A stretch of 35,650 nucleotides of DNA from Rhizobiaceae bacterium (GTDB lineage Bacteria; Pseudomonadota; Alphaproteobacteria; Rhizobiales; Rhizobiaceae): positions 1 to 35,650 of the forward strand of contig JAHDEP010000008.1 in the NCBI GenBank assembly GCA_020628775.1. The letters run 5' to 3'. Below, one piece after another: positions 19,542-29,192 of this stretch. A program made the translations under genes and the position numbers. The notes beneath the pieces were generated by a model, which ran no database searches, was not told where the DNA came from, and saw nothing but the letters and a program-made list of their open reading frames with translations. The stretch's first letter is position 1; each line of letters starts with the position of its first letter.

Positions 19542-20270
19542 CTACTCTAAACCTTTTAGCACCGCTAAGACAAATCCTTCACGAGACATCGGTTGTTCAA
19601 TCGCGCGCGGACCATAAATATGTCGGTCAAAAAAATGATTGGTAATTTCAAATGCGTCTCGTAATTCAGACCGCGTTGCAGCAGCGACACTACCTTCAAC
19701 CAGAAAGCTTGGATACTTAAACAGCTTATCTTTCCACGGCGCGCCAGCGCTTGCACTCACGGCACGGCCTGATTTTGGAGAGATATAAACCAGCTCCTCG
19801 CGAGAACCCGTTGAAGCGCATTTGCTAAGATCAAGACCAAAGCCAAGTTCATTCAGCATCGATAGCTCAAACCTTAAGAATAGCTCTCCGGCATCAGCGG
19901 GTTTATCCAAATGGTCGATAATGACTTCAAATACTTCAAATAGATTTTCATGCGGGTCACGCTCGGGCAATAAACGCAGCATCGCCGCCATCGCCTGCAC
20001 GCCATAAATCCCGATTGCACCTTCCATGAGTTGCGCGGCGCGCATCTTCACGGGTTCAATCTGAAAACTACCTAAATGCTCATCAAGTCGCGCACGCCAA
20101 ACGATATCCGCTGAATTACCTGGCTGCAGCACAGGCTGCATTTTACGAGAACGGCCACCGCGCACGAGACCCATATGACGCCCGTGATGACGTGTCATCA
20201 CCTCAACAACGGCACTCGTTTCTCCGTGTTTACGAACCCCTAAGATGATTCCTTCGTCGACCCATTCCAT
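19542..20270 (-). CDS. recO: DNA repair protein RecO
   Basis: [52 protein letters not shown]; genomic context after era. Confidence 0.95.
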   Translation of the reverse strand: MEWVDEGIILGVRKHGETSAVVEVMTRHHGRHMGLVRGGRSRKMQPVLQPGNSADIVWRARLDEHLGSFQIEPVKMRAAQLMEGAIGIYGVQAMAAMLRLLPERDPHENLFEVFEVIIDHLDKPADAGELFLRFELSMLNELGFGLDLSKCASTGSREELVYISPKSGRAVSASAGAPWKDKLFKYPSFLVEGSVAAATRSELRDAFEITNHFFDRHIYGPRAIEQPMSREGFVLAVLKGLE

Positions 20271-20288
20271 AAATGATAGATTGACGGT

Positions 20289-21221
20289 TTAGTCGTGAAA
20301 ATCAAGGCCCATTTCACGATAGCGTTCTGGATCATTGCCCCAGTTTTCGCGCACTTTCACAAATAAGAACAAGTGAACCTTTTGCTCAAGAATCTCTGCA
20401 AATTCAATACGGGCAGACTTACCAATCGCTTTGATCGTCTCACCTTTTTTACCAAGCACGATCTTTCGCTGGCTTTCACGCTCAACATAGATCACCTGCT
20501 CGATACGAACAGAGCCATCTTTTTTCTCTTCCCAGCTTTCAGTTTCAACATGAGACGAATACGGCAATTCCTGGTGTAGGCGATGATATAGTTTTTCGCG
20601 GGTGATTTCAGCTGCAAGCTGGCGTAATGGCAAATCAGAGATCTGATCCTCAGGATAATACCAAGGCCCTTCTGGCAACTCATTAGCTAAATCTTCTAAG
20701 ACCTTTGGGCACCCCATCCCTTTAAGGGCGGAAATCATATAAGTACCGTCAAACTCAACTTCTTCGTTGGCTTTTTCAGCAAGCTCTAGAAGTTTTTCAG
20801 ATGGCACACGGTCAATCTTATTCAAAACCAACCATTTTTTCTGTTTGATGCCTTTAAGACCTTCAAGGATCTTTTCAGCATCGCCCTCAAAGCCCTTTTG
20901 CGCATCCACCATAAACAAGATGATGTCGGCATCTTTTGCCCCACCCCAAGCGGTGGAAACCATTGCACGGTCTAGTCTACGTTTAGGTGTGAAAATACCG
21001 GGGGTATCAACAAATACGATCTGGGTTTGCTCATGAATAGCAATCCCGCGAACCACGGCGCGCGTCGTTTGCACTTTATGCGAAACAATAGAAACCTTGG
21101 CACCAACAAACTGATTGACCAATGTTGATTTGCCGGCATTTGGTGCACCAATTAATGCGACAAAACCAGAATGCGTTTTACCCTCAACACCAGAATTTAC
21201 ATCGAGTTGATCAGTCATCAT
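20289..21221 (-). CDS. era: GTPase Era
   Basis: GAPNAGKSTLVNQFVGAKVSIVSHKVQTTR, DTPGIF, NKID, KH domain KIVLGKKGETIKAIG. Start adjusted to ATGATG at 21221/21218, overlapping the rnc stop. Confidence 0.96.
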   Translation of the reverse strand: MMTDQLDVNSGVEGKTHSGFVALIGAPNAGKSTLVNQFVGAKVSIVSHKVQTTRAVVRGIAIHEQTQIVFVDTPGIFTPKRRLDRAMVSTAWGGAKDADIILFMVDAQKGFEGDAEKILEGLKGIKQKKWLVLNKIDRVPSEKLLELAEKANEEVEFDGTYMISALKGMGCPKVLEDLANELPEGPWYYPEDQISDLPLRQLAAEITREKLYHRLHQELPYSSHVETESWEEKKDGSVRIEQVIYVERESQRKIVLGKKGETIKAIGKSARIEFAEILEQKVHLFLFVKVRENWGNDPERYREMGLDFHD

Positions 21222-21924
21222 TTTCGTCCTTGCTCCAGACACCTTCTCGCAAAAGCATCGCCTCAGCTGCGAGCTGCTCAGCACCACGTTTTGAGCTGCT
21301 GGAACCGGTTATAGATTTTAATTCACCCACGCGGACTTCGACCTTAAACACAGGTGCATGATCAGGCCCATCGCGGGAAACAACTTTGTAATTTGGTGGC
21401 ACTTTAAACTCTGCATGCGACCATTCTTGTAATTCAGTTTTTGCATCCCGGCGGATTGAGGCTTTTGCCAAAGCGCGAGATGTCCAAAACTTTAAAATAA
21501 ACCGGCGTGCTGCCTCTAATCCACCATCAAGATATATCGCAGCGATGAGCGATTCTATCACATCAGCACGAACGCTTAGCATGGTGTTTGACTTGATGTT
21601 TTTCACATCAGCACCGGTGATAATATATTTATGCAACTGCATATCTTCTGCAATGCTTGCACATGCTTCAGCGCTGACAAGATTGTTTAATCGAACGGAC
21701 AACTCACCCTCAGCAGCATCACTAAATCTGCCAAACAGCAATTCGGCAATGCAAAGACCTAGCACGCGATCGCCTAAAAACTCTAGACGCTCATAATTGC
21801 CTGCTTTTGGATCACGCGCGCTCGAATGCGTGAGCGCACGATCAAGACGATCATAGCTGGAAAATTTGTAATCGATGACGTCTTCTAATTCGGCGAAGAG
21901 TTTATGTCGCGCTTCTTGCTTCAT
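21211..21924 (-). CDS. rnc: Ribonuclease III
   Basis: RNase III signature NYERLEFLGDRVLGLCIAE; C-terminal dsRBD. Confidence 0.96.
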   Translation of the reverse strand: MKQEARHKLFAELEDVIDYKFSSYDRLDRALTHSSARDPKAGNYERLEFLGDRVLGLCIAELLFGRFSDAAEGELSVRLNNLVSAEACASIAEDMQLHKYIITGADVKNIKSNTMLSVRADVIESLIAAIYLDGGLEAARRFILKFWTSRALAKASIRRDAKTELQEWSHAEFKVPPNYKVVSRDGPDHAPVFKVEVRVGELKSITGSSSSKRGAEQLAAEAMLLREGVWSKDENDD

Positions 21925-22667
21925 GGATTAAGCGAAGAGAAGATACGGCTGCCACGAACAGCTGACGGCCATTTCCAAAACTCAAGCGGTGATGCACCAC
22001 CTTGGATCGAGAAGAAGATAACCTGCGCTTTACCAACCAGATTTTCATAAGGCACAAACCCAACAGCAAAGCGGCTGTCTGATGAATTATCGCGGTTATC
22101 ACCCATCATGAAGTAATGCCCTTCTGGCACAGTAAATTCACGTGTATTGTCACCCGGTGAACGCGGGCTTAGATCCAATGTATCGTAGCTCACACCATTT
22201 GGCAGAGTTTCCTTATAGATCGGAACACCGGCGCCAGCGCCTTGCGCACCCTCAGGAGTATAATCACCAACAAGCTCGCGTTTTACCGCTTCGCCATTGA
22301 TATACAAAACGCCATCAGTAACCTGAATTTTCTCTCCAGGAAGTCCAACAAGGCGCTTGATGTAATCTGTTCCTGGCTCATTTGCAGGACGGAAAACAAT
22401 GATATCCCCTCTTTCAGGTTCGGAACCAAAGATACGTCCATTAAATAGATTAGGCGAAAACGGTAGCGAGAATTTCGAATACCCGTATGAAAACTTTGAA
22501 ACAAACAGATAGTCACCAACTAAAAGCGTCTTTTCCATTGAGCTTGATGGAATGCTAAAAGGTTGAAACAAAACCGTTCGAATGAAGACAGCAAGTATGA
22601 TGGCCTGAATAAGAACTTTTACATTCTCGCTCAGTGAGCTGCTGTTTTTTTCTGCTTTATCAGACAC
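21921..22667 (-). CDS. lepB: Signal peptidase I
   Basis: PFSIPSSSMEKTLLVGDYLFVSKFSYG, GDIIVFRPA, YIKRLVGLPGEKI, GDNRDNSSDSR; GTG start; ATGA overlap with rnc. Confidence 0.96.
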   Translation of the reverse strand: MSDKAEKNSSSLSENVKVLIQAIILAVFIRTVLFQPFSIPSSSMEKTLLVGDYLFVSKFSYGYSKFSLPFSPNLFNGRIFGSEPERGDIIVFRPANEPGTDYIKRLVGLPGEKIQVTDGVLYINGEAVKRELVGDYTPEGAQGAGAGVPIYKETLPNGVSYDTLDLSPRSPGDNTREFTVPEGHYFMMGDNRDNSSDSRFAVGFVPYENLVGKAQVIFFSIQGGASPLEFWKWPSAVRGSRIFSSLNP

Positions 22668-22744
22668 GGGTCAAAATTCCTTGTTTATTATTCGTTCAGT
22701 TCTGTACATGTAAGCGCATCCTACGGCAACCATGATTTAAAACT

Positions 22745-23143
22745 TCACTCTTTTATCGCTTCAATTATCACAAAAGCCTGAGCCCAGGGAAAGTCATCTG
22801 TTATAGTGAGATGTATGTTGGCATTATGACCTTCAGGGAGCATTTTGCCGAGCTGTTCGGCTGCGCCATTGGTCAATTGCATACTCGGCTTGCCAGAGGG
22901 TGCATTAACCACCCCCATATCGCGCCAAAACACACCATGAGAGATCCCCGTCCCCAAGGCTTTAGCGCAGGCCTCTTTAGCTGCAAACCGCTTTGCATAA
23001 GAGGCTGCACGATTGTGGCGCGCATCGGATTTCTTTCGTTCAATATCGGTAAAGCAACGCTCCGTGAAACGCGTATCATGCGTTTCAAGCGTCTTTTCAA
23101 TCCGCCTGATGTCGATAAGATCGCTGCCCAACCCGATAATCAT
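22745..23143 (-). CDS. acpS: Holo-[acyl-carrier-protein] synthase
   Basis: [19 protein letters not shown]...[27 protein letters not shown]. Confidence 0.95.
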   Translation of the reverse strand: MIIGLGSDLIDIRRIEKTLETHDTRFTERCFTDIERKKSDARHNRAASYAKRFAAKEACAKALGTGISHGVFWRDMGVVNAPSGKPSMQLTNGAAEQLGKMLPEGHNANIHLTITDDFPWAQAFVIIEAIKE

Positions 23144-23204
23144 GTCTTAAACATCCCCTGAATAGTCTTGCAGCCAATCAAACAGATCATTGAATAAAAT
23201 TCAA

Positions 23205-23786
23205 TCAAGTTGGTGATTTCTTTGCCAAGGCTATGCGTCTGCGACTTTGAAAGGTTTTAACGCCCCAATAAGTCAATGCATAGAAAATACTCGCACATAC
23301 CAGACCAAACGGAATACCGCCGACAAACATTGGTTTTAAAAACGGTTGCCATAAGCGCAAGAACAGATCCCAAATCTCACCAAAATTCCAAAAGTCTGTA
23401 TGTCTGAAATGTTCGAGCAAATTAATCTCGCGATGCCGCGGGTGTTCCCGGCCACCAAGCAGGAATGTACCTAGTTTATGCGTGATCGCCCAGATGAAGG
23501 GAAAAGTGATTGGATTGCCAATTGCAGTGCCAATTGCTGATGCAAAAAGATTGCCCGCCAACACAAATGCTAGCGCTGCTGCAATGACAAAATGAAAGCC
23601 CAAAAATGGCATCCAGGAAGCAAATACCCCGGCTGCAACTCCGGCAGCAATTGCATGCGGTGTAGCGGTTAAACGCAGCACACGTTTGACCAGATATTGG
23701 ACGGAACGGGTGAACGAACGTCGCGGCCACAACGCTGTGCGAAAACGTTCCAAAACGCCCTCTGGTTCCCGCCGCCTAAATAACAT
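23205..23786 (-). CDS. DUF2062 domain-containing membrane protein
   Basis: TPHAIAAGVAAGVFASWMPFLGFHFVIAAALAFVLAGNLFASAIGTAIGNPITFPFIW. Confidence 0.92.
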   Translation of the reverse strand: MLFRRREPEGVLERFRTALWPRRSFTRSVQYLVKRVLRLTATPHAIAAGVAAGVFASWMPFLGFHFVIAAALAFVLAGNLFASAIGTAIGNPITFPFIWAITHKLGTFLLGGREHPRHREINLLEHFRHTDFWNFGEIWDLFLRLWQPFLKPMFVGGIPFGLVCASIFYALTYWGVKTFQSRRRIALAKKSPT

Positions 23787-23988
23787 CCATACACTTCCAA
23801 TAATTAAACAAATAACAGATTAGCCGCTTCTTAGACCGTTTATATCCGAGCCATCAAGAGCCAACTGCGTTCTAGTGAAACTTTTGTATCAAACAAAGCT
23901 TTCGCCCAGCTAAATACCTATAACAGACATGTAAGGCGATTCTTTGAACTATCAATAAAATCAGCGTAAAAAGCGATATATTTTCAGT

Positions 23989-26235
23989 TTAATTGTAGAC
24001 ACGAACAGCTTTCGAAACGAATGGGAACGCTTTGAGTTGAGAAAGCAGCTGGCTGAGCTGTTTTAGATCCCACAATTGCAGATCAATTGTCATCTCCTTA
24101 AAGTCAGCAGCAGACGTCATCATTAGGTTTTCAATATTGGCGTCCGAGCTACCAATAGCAGAAGCGATCTTTGCAAGCGTTCCGGGTTCGTTGATTACCG
24201 TGACAACAATACGCGCAGGAAAACGACTTTCACTCGCCTCATCAATATCCCAACGAATATCAATCCAACGTTCCGGCTCATCCTCATAATCGACCAATTG
24301 CGGGGCTTGAATTGGATAAATAACAATCCCCTTACCCGGTTCCACAATGCCCACAATTCTGTCGCCTGGAACTGCGCCCGTTGGCCCGAACTCCACACCC
24401 ATTTCGGTATCCATACCGCGAATAGGAAGAGCATCTTTGTTCTCAGGACCAAAACGCTCAGCTTTCACACTGCGCAACAAATTCGTTTTAGGCGATTTCG
24501 TCAAAGTCGGCATCTTAAAGATAAGACCGGCTGCGCTTCTTAAATTAAACCAACCTTCATTTGATGGCTGTTTAACAGATACTCGCTCCTCTTGATGATT
24601 TGGGAACACAGCCTGCATCACATCTTTGGATGGCAGCTCCCCGCGTCCAACAGAAGCTAAAACATCATCTACTTCATGCTGACCGAGCTTGTTCAACACC
24701 GGTACAATTAGCTCATCGGTAAACTCTTTACCGCTTCGCTCAAACGCCCGCTTTAAGATGCGCTCACCCAGACCACGATATTGCTTGCGCACTGCTTCTC
24801 GCGTCGCGCGGCGGATCGCAGAACGCGCTTTACCTGTTACAACAATCTTCTCCCACGAAACCGGTGGCACTTGTTTGTCCGAGCGAATGATTTCAACCTG
24901 ATCACCATTTGTCAATTGCGTGACCAACGGCATGCTATGCCCGTTAATCTTCGCACCCAAACATGAGTTACCCACATCTGTATGAACCGCATAGGCAAAA
25001 TCAATCGGGGTCGCCCCACGTGGCAATGCAATAAGCTTGCCTTTTGGGGTGAAACAGAACACCTGATCGTAAAACAGTTCAAGCTTGGTATTTTCTAAGA
25101 AATCCTCAGAATTATCACCATCTGACAATGCTTCCAGCATATGGCGAAGCCACGTATAAGCGTTTGATTCTTTAGATAATATTTCATTATTAGAGACAGA
25201 CATACGGTCTTTATAAAGCGTATGTGCGGCAACACCTTGCTCAGCAATGGCATGCATAAATTCAGATCGGATCTGCAGCTCTACACGTTGCTGAGATGGA
25301 CCAACAATCGTTGTGTGGATAGAACGATAATCATTCTGCTTTGGCGTTGAAATATAGTCTTTAAACCGGCCAGGAACCACAGCCCAACGGCGGTGTATGA
25401 TCCCCAATGCGCGATAGCAAACATCTGCGTTTTCAACAATGACACGGAAGCCCACCAGGTCCGATAATTGTTCAAAGGACAATGATTTGGACTCCATTTT
25501 ACGAAACACAGAATATGGTTTCTTCAAGCGCCCAGATACTTTGGCTTCAACATCGTTTTCCGCAAACAGCTCTTTCAGCTCGTTCTCAATCGTGACGATC
25601 ACTTCGCTGTTTTGTTCAGATAATTCAGCCAAGCGTTTCGTCAGCATCGCATGATGTTCAGGATGCGCATATTCAAACGCAAGCGCTTCCAGCTCATCGC
25701 GCATATCCTGCATGCCCATGCGACCTGCAAGCGGCGCGTAAATGTCTCGCGTTTCTTCTGAGATGCGTTGACGCTTTTCAGGTGCGACATGATCAAGCGT
25801 GCGCATATTGTGCAAACGGTCAGCGAGCTTAACAATCAAAACCCGGACATCACTTGCCACAGCTAACAGAAGTTTACGCAGGTTCTCAGCTTGTTTTGCT
25901 TTCTTTGAAACCAAATCAAGGCGCTCAATCTTGGTCAGCCCTTCAACAAGTTGGCCAATTTGCTCACCAAATAGTTCGTCAATTTCTGCCCGGGTCGCGG
26001 TCGTATCTTCGATCGTGTCATGCAAAAGCGCAACAGCAATGGTAGATTCGTCAAGACGCATGCGCGCTAGAATCGCGGCAACTTCCAATGGATGGGTTAT
26101 GTAAGGATCACCGCTTGCGCGTTTCTGTTTGCTGTGTTTCTGCATTGCGTAAACATAGGCTTTGTTTAGCAATTCTTCGTCAGCATCAGGCTTATAGCTC
26201 TGTACGAGTTCAATTAGCTCGTATTGGCGAATCAT
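23989..26235 (-). CDS. rsh: Bifunctional (p)ppGpp synthetase/hydrolase (RelA/SpoT homologue)
   Basis: HD hydrolase (ALLHDTIEDT, KLADRLHNMRTL), synthetase (KPYSVFRKMESK, GFRVIV), TGS and ACT domains; downstream of rpoZ. Confidence 0.96.
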   Translation of the reverse strand: MIRQYELIELVQSYKPDADEELLNKAYVYAMQKHSKQKRASGDPYITHPLEVAAILARMRLDESTIAVALLHDTIEDTTATRAEIDELFGEQIGQLVEGLTKIERLDLVSKKAKQAENLRKLLLAVASDVRVLIVKLADRLHNMRTLDHVAPEKRQRISEETRDIYAPLAGRMGMQDMRDELEALAFEYAHPEHHAMLTKRLAELSEQNSEVIVTIENELKELFAENDVEAKVSGRLKKPYSVFRKMESKSLSFEQLSDLVGFRVIVENADVCYRALGIIHRRWAVVPGRFKDYISTPKQNDYRSIHTTIVGPSQQRVELQIRSEFMHAIAEQGVAAHTLYKDRMSVSNNEILSKESNAYTWLRHMLEALSDGDNSEDFLENTKLELFYDQVFCFTPKGKLIALPRGATPIDFAYAVHTDVGNSCLGAKINGHSMPLVTQLTNGDQVEIIRSDKQVPPVSWEKIVVTGKARSAIRRATREAVRKQYRGLGERILKRAFERSGKEFTDELIVPVLNKLGQHEVDDVLASVGRGELPSKDVMQAVFPNHQEERVSVKQPSNEGWFNLRSAAGLIFKMPTLTKSPKTNLLRSVKAERFGPENKDALPIRGMDTEMGVEFGPTGAVPGDRIVGIVEPGKGIVIYPIQAPQLVDYEDEPERWIDIRWDIDEASESRFPARIVVTVINEPGTLAKIASAIGSSDANIENLMMTSAADFKEMTIDLQLWDLKQLSQLLSQLKAFPFVSKAVRVYN

Positions 26236-26261
26236 AAGTAGAAAGGCTCCAAATTAGCGGC

Positions 26262-26299
26262 AAAAAAATAACTAGCTAAGAGTTCAAATCCTTAGCTAG
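26262..26299 (-). terminator. Intrinsic terminator between rpoZ and rsh
   Basis: CTAGCTAAG ... CTTAGCTAG 9-bp stem (26272-26280 / 26291-26299); on the minus strand it is followed by TATTTTTTT-like sequence. Confidence 0.75.
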
Positions 26300-26341
26300 C
26301 TATATAAGTTTCATACTTCCCTGAAACAGGAAAGGAAAAAA

Positions 26342-26746
26342 TTAGTAATCGTCGCTTTTTTCAGGAGCAACCAAACCCTGGATACCTGCAAGCAACTCTT
26401 CTTCAGACATGCTGTCAAATGTGACGGCTTCTGGAGTTTCTTCCTGCATGATGATGGCGTCGTTACCAAGCTCATCTTCAGGAGTTGTATCTACAACGTT
26501 CTCTTCAGGCTCATCAACTTCAACATGTTTTTGAAGCGAGTGGATAAGATCTTCTTTAAGATCACCAGTTGAAAGAGTTTCGTCAGCAATTTCGCGAAGC
26601 GCTACAACAGGGTTTTTATCGTTATCGCGATCAACAGTGATAGCTTCACCTTGAGAGATCATGCGAGCTCTGTGACCTGCAAGTAGTACCAATTCAAAAC
26701 GATTATCGACTTTATCGATGCAATCTTCGACCGTGACGCGTGCCAT
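26342..26746 (-). CDS. rpoZ: RNA polymerase omega subunit
   Basis: [34 protein letters not shown]...[19 protein letters not shown]. Confidence 0.96.
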   Translation of the reverse strand: MARVTVEDCIDKVDNRFELVLLAGHRARMISQGEAITVDRDNDKNPVVALREIADETLSTGDLKEDLIHSLQKHVEVDEPEENVVDTTPEDELGNDAIIMQEETPEAVTFDSMSEEELLAGIQGLVAPEKSDDY

Positions 26747-26896
26747 GTCCTGTCCTTTGCAATATGTATATTTCTATGATTAACGATGGCGATAAACCTA
26801 TTATACGAAAATTACAAGTTTTTTAAACACATCGCGTCAATTTTCCTGAAATATTATATACTTGGCAAACTGGGATAAGTCCCTATAAAAAGTAGT

Positions 26897-27553
26897 ATGC
26901 AAACTCAAATACCCATAGATCCTGATCATAATTGTTCAGAATGTCCGCGACTTAGAGAATTTATCCTAAAAGCGCGTGCGGCAAATCCTGATTGGCATAA
27001 TGGTCCCGTCTCAACCTTTTACCCTGAGGGCGGTATGGAAAGCGTTCAATTGCTTATTGTTGGACTTGCACCGGGTATGCGTGGGGCAAACCGCACCAGT
27101 CGCCCTTTTACAGGCGATTATGCGGGTGATCTGCTCTACGCAACATTGAAGAAGTTTGATTTCGCAACGGGTGAATATGAAGCCCGACCTGATGACACTT
27201 TAAAGCTTAAGCACACGGCCATTACAAATGCTGTTCGTTGCGTTCCGCCTGAAAACAAACCCGTTGGTGCAGAGATTAATACCTGCCGGAAATACCTCAT
27301 CTCAACACTTGAACATCTGCCAAATCTGAAAGCAATTGTTACGCTGGGCAAAATTTCGCATGATAGTACAGTTCGGACGCTAAATGGACGCGTTTCACAA
27401 CATCCATTTGGCCACAATCAAACAACTGAAATCGGCGAATATACGATTTTTCCAAGCTATCATTGCTCGAGATACAACACCAATACTGGTCGTTTGACGA
27501 CAGAGATGTTTGAAGATGTATTCTTAAAAGTACGTGGGTATCTAGACGCCTAA
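26897..27553 (+). CDS. Uracil-DNA glycosylase, family 5 (UDGb-like)
   Basis: CSECPRL, GLAPGMRGANRTSRPFTGDYAGDLLY motif, TNAVRCVPPENKP, PSYHCSRYN; Cys spacing consistent with a 4Fe-4S UDG. Confidence 0.9.
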   Translation: MQTQIPIDPDHNCSECPRLREFILKARAANPDWHNGPVSTFYPEGGMESVQLLIVGLAPGMRGANRTSRPFTGDYAGDLLYATLKKFDFATGEYEARPDDTLKLKHTAITNAVRCVPPENKPVGAEINTCRKYLISTLEHLPNLKAIVTLGKISHDSTVRTLNGRVSQHPFGHNQTTEIGEYTIFPSYHCSRYNTNTGRLTTEMFEDVFLKVRGYLDA

Positions 27554-27560
27554 GCTTTAA

Positions 27561-28043
27561 TTAGCCGTGATCTTTCAACAACTTGGCTTTTTGCCTATTC
27601 CAATCACGCGTCTTCTCAGCCTGACGTTTATCATGCAGCTTTTTACCCTTACCAAGGGCAATTTCAATTTTCGCGCGGCCACGATCATTGAAATAAATTT
27701 TTAACGGCACGAGCGTCATACCATCGCGATCGATCGCATCTGAAAAGCGTTTGACTTCACGCGCTTTCAACAAGAGTTTGCGCTTGCGCCGCGGCTCATG
27801 ATTAAAACGGTTTCCTTGGAGATATTCAGGTACATATGAGTTGATCAGCCAGATCTCACCTTCTTCAAACGAAGCATAGGATTCAGCAATATTTGCCTTA
27901 CCTTCGCGAAGTGACTTCACTTCGGTTCCGGTCAGCATAAGACCTGCCTCTAAGACCTCGATCAGCTCGTAATTGTAACGGGCTTTGCGGTTCTCAGCGA
28001 CAATCTTGCGATTGGGATCTGACTTTTTCTTTTTTGCGGCCAT
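27561..28043 (-). CDS. smpB: SsrA-binding protein
   Basis: [59 protein letters not shown]. Confidence 0.96.
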   Translation of the reverse strand: MAAKKKKSDPNRKIVAENRKARYNYELIEVLEAGLMLTGTEVKSLREGKANIAESYASFEEGEIWLINSYVPEYLQGNRFNHEPRRKRKLLLKAREVKRFSDAIDRDGMTLVPLKIYFNDRGRAKIEIALGKGKKLHDKRQAEKTRDWNRQKAKLLKDHG

Positions 28044-28050
28044 ACCAGCT

Positions 28051-28929
28051 CTAGATTAATCCAAGGTCCGCCATTGCTTTATCAATGGCAGCTGCTGTGG
28101 TTTTTGAAACAGGCAATAATGGCGAACGCACAACATCACTCATGCGACCAAGTTTTGACAAACCATGTTTTGCGCCATTTACACCTGGCTCCATGAAGAT
28201 CGCATCATGCAAAGGCATCAAGCGGTCTTGCATTTTTAAGGCGCCAGCATAATCGCCAGCCAAAGTAAGTGCTTGAAATTCTGCACATAATTTTGGTGCA
28301 ACATTTGCGGTTACGGAAATACAGCCAACACCGCCATGCACATTAAAGCCAAGTGCAGTTGCATCTTCACCAGACAATTGAACAAAGTCTTCACCGCAAG
28401 CAAGGCGCTGCTGGCTCACACGTTGGATCTGACCAGTTGCATCTTTTACACCGATGATATTTGCAAAATCTTTCGTCAATGCAGCCATCGTTTCAACCGA
28501 CATATCAACGATGGAACGACCAGGAATATTATAAATAATAATCGGCAAAGTCGTTGCTTCCGCAATCTTTTTAAAATGCAGATAAAGACCATCTTGCGTT
28601 GGCTTGTTGTAGTAAGGCGTAACAACCAAAACAGCGTCCGCATTCACCGATTGCGCGTGCTGAGCAAGCTCAACAGCTTCAATTGTATTGTTAGAACCTG
28701 CACCTGCAATTACAGGCACGCGTTTATCAGCAACTTCAACGCAGATTTCGACTACGCGTTTGTGCTCTTCGTGGCTTAAAGTCGGAGATTCACCAGTTGT
28801 GCCCACAGGTACAACGCCCTTACTACCTTCAGCAATTACCCAATCAACATGTTTGGCAAACCCGTTTTCATCAAGGTTAGCATCATCATCAAAAGGCGTA
28901 ACAAGCGCCGGCATAGAACCACTAAACAT
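28051..28929 (-). CDS. dapA: 4-hydroxy-tetrahydrodipicolinate synthase
   Basis: [68 protein letters not shown]-track start 28941 is TTG; ATG at 28929 has GGAG upstream. Confidence 0.95.
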   Translation of the reverse strand: MFSGSMPALVTPFDDDANLDENGFAKHVDWVIAEGSKGVVPVGTTGESPTLSHEEHKRVVEICVEVADKRVPVIAGAGSNNTIEAVELAQHAQSVNADAVLVVTPYYNKPTQDGLYLHFKKIAEATTLPIIIYNIPGRSIVDMSVETMAALTKDFANIIGVKDATGQIQRVSQQRLACGEDFVQLSGEDATALGFNVHGGVGCISVTANVAPKLCAEFQALTLAGDYAGALKMQDRLMPLHDAIFMEPGVNGAKHGLSKLGRMSDVVRSPLLPVSKTTAAAIDKAMADLGLI

Positions 28930-29192
28930 ATTATTCTCCAAAACCCCAATTCACGGGTCCAATATTGATCACACGAATTTAGCGTGATTTCGCGGCAACA
29001 TAATGCCGTGCTTTAAGACTAGCAAGCAAAACAATCTAAGAAATTCATGAATATATCATTTGGCAATTATAATTTGGCCTATATTTTCAAATTTAACTCT
29101 TCAAATAAGGATTTGTTAAGATTTGTTTCACCGCTTGGTAATACTATCTGCAAAAATTATGGTATAATCTCCCAAAGACGTTTGGAAAAGAT

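Noticed and set aside
28336-28779. 147-aa plus-strand ORF antisense to dapA
   Set aside because: dapA is unambiguous on the other strand; the translation is low quality (Cys/Asn-rich) with no domain.
29135-29168. TATAAT box upstream of the lytic transglycosylase with an upstream TTGGTA
   Set aside because: Spacing of about 22 nt between the candidate -35 and -10 is poor; not reported as a promoter.
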